A DNA stretch of 64,000 nucleotides from Lepidostoma basale. Lineage: Eukaryota; Arthropoda; Insecta; Trichoptera; Lepidostomatidae. A program made the translations under genes and the position numbers. Every line of letters starts with the position of its first letter. Position 1 is the first letter of the stretch. Location: NCBI GenBank assembly GCA_022606425.2, contig JAHDVF020001503.1, forward strand, positions 1-64,000, written 5' to 3'. Positions 1 to 9,999 of this stretch are shown piece after piece. Under the pieces are notes generated by a model. The model was not told the DNA's origin. It ran no database searches and worked only from the letters and a program-made list of their open reading frames with translations.

Positions 1-224
1 TATGCTAAGTGCCAGACATTGGTTATGTATGTATGTACATAATGCATTTTTTTAAATACATAAATTTAAGTACAATATAAAATAGATTACTTCTATAGAC
101 GGTGAATATTCTACAGAAAAAAAGCTTTTATAATATATATATGATATCAAATCCAATATCGCTTAAAAATAAATCGTCATTAAAAAATATGGTTATTTAT
201 TTTATCGCCTGCTCACAACTGCAA

Positions 225-620
225 GAACCGGGTCACTTTGATGAGCGATGACTCCCAATAAAAGAGCGGCAGCTCAACGGCTCAGTTTGGTGAGCGATGA
301 CTCACAAAGAGAGGCAGCTCAACGACTCATTTTGGTGAGCGATGATGACTCACAAAAAAAGAGCGGCAGCTCAACGAGTCACTTTGGTGAGCGATGACTC
401 ACAAAGAGCGGCAGCTCAACGACTCACTTTGGTGAGCGATGACTCACGAAAAAAGAGCGGCTGCTCAACGGCTCATTTTGGTGAGCCATGACTCACGAAA
501 AAAGAGCGGCAGCTCAACGAGTCACTTTGGTGAGCCATGACTCACGAAAAAAGAGCGGCAGCTCAACGAGTCACTTTGGTGAGCGATGACTCACAATAAT
601 AGAGCGGCAGCTCAACTCGG
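225..620. repeat. Minisatellite, ~55-bp units (7-8 copies)
   Basis: Tandem units contain 'gagcggcagctcaacg' followed by 'tttggtgagcgatgactcac'. Unit length varies from about 48 to 62 bases through small A-run and 'gat' indels. Each unit carries TGACTCA, the AP-1/TRE consensus. Bases 1-224 before it are AT-rich with nothing recognisable; 621-830 is also unassigned. Confidence 0.85.
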
Positions 621-829
621 GTGAATCGCAAGTCGCGAACTGCGCATCAACTCTTTCGCGAATCAGCTTGTGACGCATTTTTATGAATATGGTTGACAAC
701 CATTTTTTTTAGCTAATTCTTGAAAATCGGACTGAAACTCCTGAGTCGTGAGTTATGAAAAAGAGTCTGTTCACTTTGTTAGACGAACCGTTCAGCTCGG
801 AGGTGATTATTTTGCCCACCCCTAGTGTG

Positions 830-1040
830 AATGGAAAAAAAAGTCGAGGAAGGCCAAGGAAGACACGGGATTACCCAAATTAATCAATTTACTGAAAGAC
901 GACCGTGTTCGAAGTAGGAGCAATCTACGAATATAGGAGAGGCGCGAGAATTATGTCAGGATGGAACAATGTGGCGATCCATACAATCTGCCTACCCCTA
1001 CGGGGAAACGGCGTGATGGTTATTTAATTAGTTAGTTTCA
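830..1040 (+). mobile_element. LINE-A2 3' end, truncated
   Basis: Matches the final codons of LINE-A (GRPRKTW-type motif, then QDRTVWRS-type motif) with several frame breaks. It ends with the family's terminal 'ggcgtgatggtta' and a decayed tail. Only about 200 bases survive. The following 1041-2079 is AT-rich, and I see no gene or clear repeat in it. Confidence 0.7.
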
Positions 1041-2079
1041 AAAATCTAGATGTCGTCAAGAAAAAGTACGAGAATATTTCGAATATAAGAGTGCGAGAGA
1101 GGAATATTTGGGTTATCTACGAAATTAATTCGAAATGCACACGATGCGCATGCCCGAGAACATTTCTGAATTATTTTGATTATTATCTAATTAATTTAAA
1201 AAAAATTAATGTCGATATATAAAAGCGATATTGGATTGAACGATTTTTTTTTAAATGGTGACAAATCAAAGCGACGTGCGAACATGTTAATTAATACATA
1301 ATATTACGTATAGGAACAGAGGGATCCAAGATTACACGTGGAATTTCAAGGTTACATAGGAGACATACAGTTTTTTTTCTATATATATATATTTAAAACA
1401 AATTCATCAAAATACACAAAGAACCAGATTCACAAATCAAAAAAATATAATGCATATTTTTTTTTGTATACAATATTGACCAACCATCACCCATAATGAC
1501 ACGTTTCGCTAGAATCCCCGTATAAAATTTCATCGACTTGTCGATTCCGTGCTTTCTCCTTCATCGATTCGAATATTTTATTCATGAATCATATCAAAAT
1601 ACACGTAAGGGTGCTAGAGAAACGCGCAAAGGGTGTTAAAATTCGGCGTTCCATCCTCAATGCTTACCCACAGTTGGGACTAGATTTTTTTTTTCTTCTA
1701 TAAATTCATTTGAAACAATATAAAAAAAAACATATTAATACTCGATATAGGAACGCGTATTTTTTTTATATACGTAAAGATATATTTAAATTAAATTTTA
1801 AATGTTATTCTGCAAGTCGTGAAAGAGTGGATAATACTGAATCAGTTGGCGAAACTTGTCAACTTGTGTTTTGCTTCTGGGCGGCGTCGCTAGATGTAGT
1901 CCGGTGTCGACACGCTAAACTGTTTTATATATAAAATTTGACAGCTGACATATTCTATAAGGATGAACGGGCGAAAATTCGCATAGTTAATTATTTTTTA
2001 ATATTATATAATTAAAATTTACATAGAATCACGTTAATAGAAGAAAAAATGTATTCCTTTTTAATTAAATAATAATAAA

Positions 2080-2215
2080 TAAAAACACCGGTTTCGCCAG
2101 ATTCACCGGCATCAACAGATTTGATACCCTATATATATACGGTTATTTTTGTAATAGATGTTACATATTTGACTGTTACATATCGTCTTGATGAATGAAA
2201 CCGGTCATAATAATA
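2080..2215. repeat. Penelope-like tail remnants, inverted pair
   Basis: Two degenerate copies of the 'gaaaccggt' motif face each other (minus at about 2090-2115, plus at about 2176-2200, where it reads 'gatgaatgaaaccggtc'). They resemble the better preserved hammerhead-like tails elsewhere in the window but have lost core bases. Confidence 0.45.
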
Positions 2216-2404
2216 ATAAAATATGTTTATATTAAAGTGAAGCGAAAATTATCCGTTGCGTTCGAAAGCGAATTTGAATTTGGAATAGACGGGTACTATT
2301 TTTAAATTTGAATTAAAAGTGTTTTTTAACGTTGTGCGAGAACCGAAAGAGGGAGATTTGGATGTTACCAATACTTTTAAACAAATACAGGATCATACCC
2401 ATTG

Positions 2405-2720
2405 CGTGTTAATCATTTAAGGATTGATTGCATCTCAATAGAGGACGAAGATGCAAATTGTTTTTTTAGAAACAGAATATGGTGGTCGAGGCGTTTACAC
2501 CGTCATCGGTTGGGTTAAGCGATCGCTTTATGTAATACAACATTCCCCATTCCGCCCTTCTTACGACCACCACGTCTGACAAAATTTTTGAAAGATGTAC
2601 ATATGCTACTGTGTTGAGAAACACTTCACATATTTTAGTTCAATCTACACTAGCGCCATCTATTAAGATTAGATGTGAGCATTAAGCGGAAAATCTTTAT
2701 TAATGCAATGTAAAAAGGCT
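2405..2720 (-). mobile_element. Foldback MITE, copy 1 (truncated)
   Basis: Shares 'atctcaatagag', 'aaacagaatatggtggtcga', 'ggaatgttgtattacataaa' (as complement) and 'agcgccatctattaagatta' with the copies at 7150-7715 and 20085-20440. It lies in the opposite orientation to the 7150 copy and its far inverted repeat is missing. Confidence 0.75.
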
Positions 2721-3104
2721 ACGCAATTATCATACATTGCTAGCACACGCCTGGAGAATACTTCTCCAATTTTTTTTAATTATTATTTTTGTCGTAAAAA
2801 TTGTACAAGATAACTCATCTTGATCGCCCCCATTCGGCTTTATCGCAGTGCTCTGATGGGCCGTGTTGTTATTATATTATATAATGCAATATGAATAATT
2901 ATAAAATGATATTATCTATAAACTTGTCAGCCATTGGTAGTTATTTCTCTAAATCATTCGAGATGACTCTTGGTCGTTCGCGCCACCATTCGTTATTCCC
3001 GAAAAAACTCGCTGACTCGCGCATTCTAACAAACCAAACATGCGCAACATTTACATTACCGTTCATTCTAACGTATTTCCTACACCGAATATAAATTACT
3101 ATTC

Positions 3105-3860
3105 AAATCTCGCAGATCTTTCACGCCACCATGCGTTAAAACTAGGAATTTTTAATCTTTCGCGTCACCAATCATTCTACGCTGAACATTAAGTGATTTT
3201 TTTCATGTCACCATATAAAACAGGCATATCTTTCACGCCACCATGCCGTTTAAACTGTAAAATTTGCATTTGTTTTGTATCACCATTCATTCTATGTTGA
3301 ATATTTTGTGATTTTTCATGTTGCCATTTAAAACAGGGAGATCTTTCACGCCGCCATGCGTTAAAACTGGGAAATATGAATCTTTCACGCCACCAATCAT
3401 TCTACGCTGAATATTTGGTGATTTTTTCATGTCACCATATAAAACAGGGAGATCTTTCACGCCACCATGCGTTAAAACTGGGAAATTTGAATCTTTCGCG
3501 TCACCATTCATTCTAAGATTCATATTAAGTGATTTATTCGTGTCATCATATAAAACAGGCAGATCTTTCACGCCACCAATCATTCTCATAATATAAACTT
3601 TTTTCATTCAATGCACATATTTAATTTCAGCATCAGTTCTAACAAATTAAACATGTCTATTATCATTCATTCTACAACCAAACATATCTAAGCAAATACA
3701 CGATTAATTTTACAAGATAAAACACGCAGATCTTTCACGCAACCATTCATTTCTTTCACGCCACCATCCATTTTATACCGATTTTCAATGCAGCTAATGA
3801 TTTTATAATGAAAATCGAACAATTTTAAACACGCCACCATTTCTGATCTTTGACGTAACT
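3105..3860. repeat. Minisatellite, ~111-bp units
   Basis: The phrase 'gatctttcacgccacc' recurs near 3114, 3226, 3340, 3451, 3561 and 3729, so the period is about 110-114 bases and decays at both ends. A 106-codon open frame on the minus strand (3287-3607) is a product of the repetition, with GGVKDLPVL recurring in it, and is unlikely to be a gene. Bases 2721-3104 before it and 3861-4234 after it (a GT-rich patch at 3935-3990) contain nothing I recognise. Confidence 0.85.
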
Positions 3861-4269
3861 ATCTCTCGAAATGAACAAAATCATGCCTCATAGAATATGA
3901 GCCCTTTACGGTCACAGAGAACAGACGGGGACTGCCCGTGTGAGTGTGTGCGTGGGGGATACAATGTTAAACTCACACACACTTAGTCAAATGCAAGGTT
4001 ACATAAAGAGATACAAAAAAAAAAATAAACTACAGTTGGTTACAGAAATAGGTAGATCTAACTACATACAGCTTACAAGTTTGAACATACCATAATATAT
4101 ATAAATAATACTAATAATGTGCCAATTAATAATAATAATAATAATTATAATAATAGTTAATATTTTTTAATTATTTAATTTAATTAATTTTAACTGTTGT
4201 ATTTATACTAGGGGGCCAGAGTTTGCATTCAAAGCCGTCATATTAACAAAGCTCCCAGTCTCTCCACAC

Positions 4270-4496
4270 AGGTCAGACTGAATAGACTGAGATGGGCCGG
4301 TCACGTGCAGAGGATGCCGTCATCGCGAACCCCAAAAAGATTGCTGGAGTGGCACCCAGGTGGTAGAAGACCAAGGCTGCGATGGCAGGATGAAGTTGGG
4401 AGAGATAGAGCAAGATTGTTAAGAGTGTCAGATTGGAGGGTCGAAGCGGAGACAGGAGGAGTTGGAGGCGAAGGCGAAGGCTATCGAAGAAGAAAA
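4270..4496 (+). mobile_element. LINE-H 3' coding fragment
   Basis: The plus frame reads RLNRLRWAGHVQRM, then RLLEWHPGGRRPRLRWQDEV, the 'GH(V/I)xRM ... GRxxxRW' pattern found after the reverse transcriptase in many insect non-LTR elements. No start or upstream RT domain is present, so this is a 5'-truncated relic. Confidence 0.65.
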
Positions 4497-4790
4497 ACGT
4501 CTGTTTTATACTGGTTTTATTATATTCTATGCGAATGACATGTCTGTACTTGCTAAGGCATAATCAAATGTCAATATGTTTTTTGGGATCTTGACCGAAG
4601 TTTCGAAAATCGTCGCAGTCTCCATCTTCAGGGTGGTTATGACAACTACTGGAGCCTGCAACAATCTCCAAAACATCGGTCCAGAAAGACGAGAATGATT
4701 TTTTTCAAGATCATGCCTTAGACAGGTGAAATATGTCATTCACATAAAATTTAATAAAACTAGTATAAAACAGACATTTTCATTCAATAT
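4497..4790. repeat. Penelope-like tails, inverted pair
   Basis: The left arm ('aaaacgtctgttttatact...ttttattatattcta') and right arm ('aataaaactagtataaaaca') are inverted copies separated by about 200 bases of other sequence. Each arm has a decayed copy of the hammerhead-like motif ('ccttagacaggtgaaatatg' on the right). The same pair occurs at 23275-23480 and in half-copies elsewhere. Confidence 0.6.
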
Positions 4791-5140
4791 TCAAGGACCA
4801 TGGCAAGCGAAAAGCCAATTAGAGAACAAGTCGCTAGACGCAAATGGCAGCGGATCGGTCACACTCTGAGACGGAACCCAGCCTGCATCGCTCAGGGCGC
4901 ACTAGACTGGTCCCCTATGGGGGGAAAGAGGAAGCGAGGCAGACCTAGAGCCACCTGGAGAAGAGCCCTGCAGGACGAGGTCAAAGCAGCAGTCACTCGG
5001 GATGATGATAGGCTTCAGGCATGCGATAGAGTCACCACGGAGGTGTGACAGGACAATCTGCGTTGAAGAGATGAAGGAGACGGAAGGAATGCAAAACACG
5101 GCCAAAGAAGAGTCATACGATACCACCAATCTACCTGTAC
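4791..5140 (+). mobile_element. LINE-D 3' end
   Basis: Encodes KPIREQVARRKWQRIGHTLR, then LDWSPMGGKRKRGRPRATWR and a conserved VTTEV* end. The 'WQRIGHTLRR ... GRPRATWRR' arrangement is typical of the C-terminus of RTE-like endonuclease/reverse-transcriptase elements. A second copy on the minus strand (22115-22435) shows the same 3' end. Bases 5141-5384 are AT-rich without features. Confidence 0.75.
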
Positions 5141-5384
5141 CCAAAATAATTTGATATCAATACTAATTTTACAAACATTCGATAGATTTATACGAGTATG
5201 TATGCAAACAGATTTTTAAATTTATATAAATTTGCCTTTTCATTAGTTTCATCTATTTAAAAGCGTAGAGAAAGATTTATTTTCATAATATTACATATAA
5301 AAAAAATTTTAAAATCAAAACAAGACTAGAGCGAGATGCGGGAATTATCAACGTATAAATTTTGTTTTTTCGTTTATATAAAGA

Positions 5385-5590
5385 ATTCTGACAGGTGTTT
5401 ACAAGAGTTGGAAAAATGGAGAAAGACATCGAAAGAAGGGTTGGTGCTGGGAATAAAATAAATGGCGCACTCAAAGTCATTACTGCAAATAGAAATATAT
5501 CCGCAGAAGTATATATGACAGTACACAGTAGTGTCAGTCCATTATTTCTGCCTGCCCTTTCGGGGAGACGGCGTTAGTTAGTTAGTTAGA
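5385..5590 (+). mobile_element. LINE-A2 fragment with internal deletion
   Basis: Starts in the segment coding for ...FTRVGKMEKDIERRVGAGNK and NGALKVITANRNIS, then jumps directly to the terminal 'ctgccctttcggggagacgg' and GTTA tail. About 500 bases of the family are missing between the two parts. Confidence 0.7.
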
Positions 5591-5599
5591 ATGTTAACG

Positions 5600-5935
5600 G
5601 AACAAGAAATTAAGTTAGACCGAGAAAAACGTGCCACAATCAAATGACGGGCCACGCGAGAAGCCGACGTGCGTGCATGACGACACGAAATACACGAATG
5701 TTGAAGAAGCAACAGACTGACAAGAGAAGAATGGTTAAAATGTTATAAACAAGCAGTTTGAGTGGAAAGAGAAGTCGCGGAAGACCGAGGAAGGCGGCCA
5801 CATTCGAAGTCGGAAAAATCGACATAAGTGCATATTACGATGTATGAATGTGGAGGAGACTAGAGAGGGATTTCAAGACAGAACAGTATGGCAGTCCATC
5901 CTCGGAGAAATAATATGGTCACCGTTACATAAAAG
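5600..5935 (+). mobile_element. LINE-A fragments, degenerate
   Basis: Two overlapping pieces of the GRPRKTW and CMNVEE regions with many frame shifts. The 3' terminus is lost. Bases 5936-6059 and 6131-6189 are unassigned; 6060-6130 is a short half-copy of the Penelope-like tail ('ctgttttatactagttttat'). Confidence 0.55.
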
Positions 5936-6189
5936 ACGTTTGAATTGAATTAATTTCTGTGTGATAAATATTGCATCTCGCTCGCACAAATAAATCAAAT
6001 GCGAGCTATCCCTTTCAAAATGAAATGTCAGATAGCATTTCTCGTCAGTAATCATTCGATTATGGTGACAAAAACATCTGTTTTATACTAGTTTTATAAT
6101 ATTGTATGTAAATGACATGTTTCTCTTTTATTTGATTAAGCTTCAGCAAGGTAAAACAAAAACATTATAAATAATAATTAAATTAAACA

Positions 6190-6365
6190 ATGTTTTTTAA
6201 CTACTTCCACTTTTGTCTTTATTTCGACAGCGACCGGTTTCGCCGGGCTCGCTGCCATCGGCAGACTGGGTTTTAGAAGTGGAAGCAGTTAAAAAAAAAT
6301 ACTGTTTTATTAATTATTATTTAAAATGAACTTCCGTCGAGAGATTTCAATAAAATCATTTGACT
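6190..6365 (-). repeat. Penelope-like tail with degenerate hammerhead-like motif
   Basis: The minus strand reads 'ctgccgatggcagcgagccc', then 'ggcgaaaccggtcgctgtcg' and an AT-rich 'aaataaagac' run. It shows the GAAA-CCGG-TC block of the motif, but the CTGANGA core is mutated. Related copies lie at 39800-39935 and 54830-54960. Confidence 0.5.
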
Positions 6366-6379
6366 ATCTTTAAAATATT

Positions 6380-6632
6380 AAAGGCAGACCACACTGTTTT
6401 AAACAAGCTCTCCACGTCGGTCTCCACCGGCGGTTTAAAACTGTGTAGACACTTGTTTGAAACAAAAATTCGTTTGAACTTCAACAAACTTTGTGGACGG
6501 ACGCGCGTTTAAACACGCATTCCACGTGTGGAGAGCTTGTTTTAAACCAAGTGTGGACGCTACACCAACCGTGGGCTCCACAGCGCTCCACACCTCTGTG
6601 GAGAGTTTGTTTCAAACAATGGCCTTTATATT
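6380..6632. mobile_element. Small inverted-repeat element (MITE-like)
   Basis: The ends are imperfect inverted repeats starting AGGC: left 'acaagctctccac', right 'gtggagagtttgt'. The interior repeats 'tgtggag' and 'gtttaaa' in both orientations, so the whole piece can fold on itself. The surrounding sequence is AT-rich. The superfamily is not clear. Bases 6640-6960 hold only AT-rich sequence with a (TA)n run near 6800. Confidence 0.5.
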
Positions 6633-6964
6633 AAAATAATAAATCTTTCTCTACGCTGACAACGCTATTCCGACACAATTATTTCTAATTAAAAAAAATA
6701 TATACGAGTATTTATAGATACTTAAAGGCAATTAGCTAATCTTCGACTAGTTTTAAAATAAATTTTATATATATTAAAAAATAATACAATAATTTCTATA
6801 TATATATATATATAATGTTTCTATACAGAATTATATATTATGTAAATAAATAGAGAAAATTAAAAAACACCTCTAATTATGAGAATTCCAAATACAAACA
6901 ACAACTTGGTATTGGTACTGTGCTCTGCGTACAACTGTTTTGTTTTGCGTATATTGTTGACTCA

Positions 6965-7065
6965 CCCTCATAAATCTGGACCCCCGCAATCGCCGATGGC
7001 AACCCCAGGGGGCGCGGGGGGCCCCCGCGTGGCGTCCGGCCGCCGGCCCCCGTGTTGCAACGGTT
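6965..7065. other. Isolated GC-rich patch
   Basis: About 100 bases of very GC-rich sequence in an AT-rich setting. On the minus strand it ends in a good donor-like 'gagg|gtgagt', but no acceptor or convincing coding frame accompanies it. Function unknown. Confidence 0.4.
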
Positions 7066-7144
7066 AAAATCGGTGTACAAAAAAAAAATAACAAAAAAAT
7101 AATAACATTTTGAATGTATACAAATACTTGCAGACGAATACTGG

Positions 7145-7715
7145 ATTTAACCCATTGCGGGTTATCATTTTTAAGGATTAATTGTATCTCAATAGAGACG
7201 AAGACGCATATTGGAAACAGAAACCGGGTGGTGGTCTAGGGGATAGAACGCTTGGCTCCTGATCCAGGGCACATGGGTTCAAGCCTGGACACGACCAGAT
7301 CACTTATTCATAATAATGAGCTATTTTCTGCTCACATTGAAGATTGTAACATAAATTCTAATATCATTGATGTAAATCCTTGATATTAGTCTTTTTAAAA
7401 ATATAAAAAAGAAAGAATATGGTGGTCCAGAATAAGATCTTCTGCTTAATGCTTACATCTAATCTTAATAGATGGCGCTAGTGTAGATTGATCTAAAAAA
7501 TGTGAAGTGTTGTCAGACATTGCAGCATATTATACATATTACAAAAATTTGTCAGACGTGGTGGTCGCAAGAAAGGCAGAATGGGGAATGTTGTATTACA
7601 TAAAGCATACGCTTTACCCCAAACAATGACGTGTCATAAGTCCTGTAAACGCCTCGACCATCATATTCTGTTTCCAATTTGCATCTTCGTCTCTATTGAG
7701 ATACAATTAATCCTT
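7145..7715 (+). mobile_element. Foldback MITE, copy 2, complete, with SINE inside
   Basis: The ends are inverted repeats of about 55 bases: left 'ggattaattgtatctcaata' ... 'aatatggtgg'; right is its complement ending 'gagatacaattaatcc'. A tRNA-derived SINE (7224-7410) splits the left repeat at 'aaacagaa/tatggtgg'. Copies at 2405-2720 and 20085-20440 support the boundaries. No transposase is encoded, so it is non-autonomous. Confidence 0.8.
7224..7410 (+). mobile_element. tRNA-derived SINE, copy 1
   Basis: Polymerase III-like boxes are visible: box A-like 'tggtctaggggatagaacg' (about 7232) and box B 'ggttcaagcc' at 7276-7285. The body ends in an A-rich tail. The copy at 61720-61904 is near-identical over its whole length, which fixes the ends. 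It sits inside a foldback MITE. Confidence 0.85.
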
Positions 7716-7894
7716 AAAAAAAATAATAATTAAAAATAATTATAGTCACACACTTAGCTACATACATAATCGCTTCACTTTAAATAAAATAAATATATAA
7801 ATTATTAAATACATCAATACGGCGACTTCATTATGTTCATTTCTTGTTTTTTATATAATACAATGAAATAAAACTCCATATTAAATTATTAATA

Positions 7895-7990
7895 CGAATG
7901 AAAACGTCTGTCTTCTAGGCGTTTTATTATATCTAAGATGGAATGACACGTTTCACCCTTCTAGGGCATTATCAAATCACATATGTGTAT
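7895..7990 (-). repeat. Penelope-like tail with hammerhead-like motif
   Basis: The minus strand reads 'tttgataatgccctagaagg', then 'gtgaaacgtgtcattc'. A stem II of GCCCT/AGGGT (last pair G-T), GAAA and a CGTG-TC end are present. The terminal block 'acgtctgt...ttttattatat' is the family signature. Bases 7716-7894 are AT-rich and unassigned. Confidence 0.55.
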
Positions 7991-7994
7991 ACCT

Positions 7995-8460
7995 TAATTA
8001 CCGTGAATGGTGCACTTAAAGATGTCATCGCAAACAAAAACATATCCATGTTAAAATGCACAATGGTGTCCTTGTACCGAACCTTATATGTATTGAAGCG
8101 AAGCGTGGAACTGGCAATAGTAGAAATGAGATCTCTTAGATGAATGTGTGATACTCTGTTTATGATAGTGTCGAATGAAAATATAAGAAGTGAATGCGGT
8201 GCGAATGAAAGTGTTATGAACAAAATAATGAAAGCATCATTGAAAGAATGAATGAAGAAAGAATGGTAAAAATAATTATATGTTAACGATGTAAATGGAA
8301 CTAGAAATAGAATCAGAAGACCGAGGAAAACGTGGCACGATCATGTGCATGACACGATTTATGAATGTTGAGGAAGCGAATTGAGAAATATGTCAGGAAA
8401 TAAAAGTGTGGCAGTCCATTCTTTCTGCCTACCCCTTCGTGATGGTTAGTTAGTTAGTTT
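7995..8460 (+). mobile_element. LINE-A copy, 5'-truncated, many frame breaks
   Basis: Follows the family from the VNGALKDVIANKN segment through AVEMRSLR, NKIMK, GRPRKTW and CMNVEE to a deleted terminus 'cttcgtgatggttagttag' with (GTTA)n. Stops and small deletions make it non-functional. Confidence 0.8.
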
Positions 8461-8494
8461 TTAGTTTAATAACCGTATTCTGTTCCGTTAACTC

Positions 8495-8815
8495 GTCTAT
8501 ATAAACAGCCAGTGTCCACTTATGGTACTGAGACAGCCGCAATGTCACACGGAGAGCCACGCTGGGTGCTTGCGGGACAGAGTCAGGAGTGAGGACAAAG
8601 GTCTCCGACATCATCAAGTAAGCCGTAACCCTTAAGCGGCATTGGGCGGGATACTTCGCTCGTGACCCAGATGAAAAGTGGACAAGGCGACTGCTATGCT
8701 GGTGGCCAAAGATGGCGGAGCGTTGAGGCACGGATGATATCCGGAACTGTCCGAGATGGGAATGGAAAACACGAGAAGAGAATCCAGGAGTGGACGCCCA
8801 CAACAGGTTAAAGAA
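8495..8815 (+). mobile_element. LINE-F 3' fragment
   Basis: In broken frames it reads ...VSDIIK...AGYFARDPDEKWTRRLL and WWPKMAER, matching the fragment at 26480-26990 (TDIIHRVATLKWQWAGHVAR). It is the post-RT C-terminal part of a non-LTR element. Confidence 0.65.
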
Positions 8816-8824
8816 CAATATATA

Positions 8825-8935
8825 AACTGCAGCGTGTTTGATCTTCGCTACATTTGATAATGCCTTAGACGGGCGAAACATGTCATTCATTTAAAATATA
8901 ATAAAACAGACGTTTTAATTCGTATTATTTAAAAG
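8825..8935 (+). repeat. Penelope-like tail with hammerhead-like motif
   Basis: The motif at 8853-8886 reads 'ttgataatgccttagacggg', then 'cgaaacatgtcattc': TTGATAA core, stem II GCCT/GGGC, GAAA, palindromic CATG, TC. It is followed by 'aatataataaaacagacg'. Same subfamily as 19727-19760 and 34788-34822. Bases 8936-9599 are AT-rich with no feature seen. Confidence 0.6.
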
Positions 8936-9599
8936 CAATCCTAAAATGAACACTACGGATACAGAGGAATAGCCCAAGACCGAAAATCCCAGCGATGTTA
9001 AGCTGGAATAGCCAATCACAAACAAATGATAAATGGCGAGACAAAAAGAATAAAGATTTTGGCAAGTTTTAACCGTAATTAGGAATACACTTTTTAATTC
9101 ATTAAAACAATTATTATTAATATTAAATAAAATAAAATAAAACCACTATATATCGAGAGGGGGTGTCGTTTCGCCGACGCGTTTGTTTTCTAAACGAATG
9201 CTTTCGATTCGATTACATTAAAAATTATTTTTAATGGGCGTTCGTTCACGGTAAAGCACGCATTTTATTTACGTCCTGCCATCTTAACAGGGCGATTGCA
9301 AAACACGATAAATATTTTTATATATTCACCACTTTAAATTCACGACTCAGAATAACACTGCTATCTTTTAGAAAAGAAAGAAGAAGAAAACGAATTAATA
9401 CATATTTATTGTTTTTTACAATATTTTGAAATTTGCGTTTTAAATTTTATATTTGACAATAATCGCACAGTTGCAAATTACATTCGTACATCGTCATACC
9501 CACGCTCGTCGAATGCTCCAGTTGGCAGGAACTTCTTACATTTCTTCCGTTGTTTCATTTAATATATCATTTTGCCACTTTCAAGCTTGACATCTATAC

Positions 9600-9995
9600 A
9601 CAACCTTAGGCACATGTTCTCTAGCCTTCACATTCATACAGCGTATCGTGCACTGTTCCAACTTCTAACACAATAGGCAGAGACGATGGATTGCCGCACT
9701 CTTCCATCCTGACACGCTTCTCTAGCCTTCGCAATTCATACAGCATGTCATGCACTGTCACTTCTAACGCAATAGGCAGAGACGATGGACCGCCACACTC
9801 TTCCATCCTGACACGCTTCTCTTGCCTTCACATTCATACAGCGCGTCTTGTATTGTTCTCGCTTCTAACACAATAGGCAGAGACGATGGACCGTCACACT
9901 CTTCCATCCTGACACGATTATCTAGCCTTCACATTCATACAACGTGTCATGCACTGTCGCTTCTAACACAGTAGGCAGAAACAATATACTTCCAA
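9600..9995 (-). repeat. ~95-bp LINE-derived satellite, array 1 (4 units)
   Basis: Four tandem units each contain 'ttcatacagcgtgtc', 'atcctgacacgcttctct' and 'aggcagagacgatgga'. Read on the minus strand, each unit matches the last codons of LINE-A (CMTRCMNVEEARE.CQD..W.SI.SAY). Arrays 2 and 3 lie at 15880-16265 and 40806-41630. Confidence 0.8.
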
Positions 9996-9999
9996 ACTG

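Noticed and set aside
6965..7070. GC patch as an alternative Rbp6 exon
   Set aside because: A donor-like 'gtgagt' is present on the minus strand, but there is no acceptor and no conserved residue in any frame.
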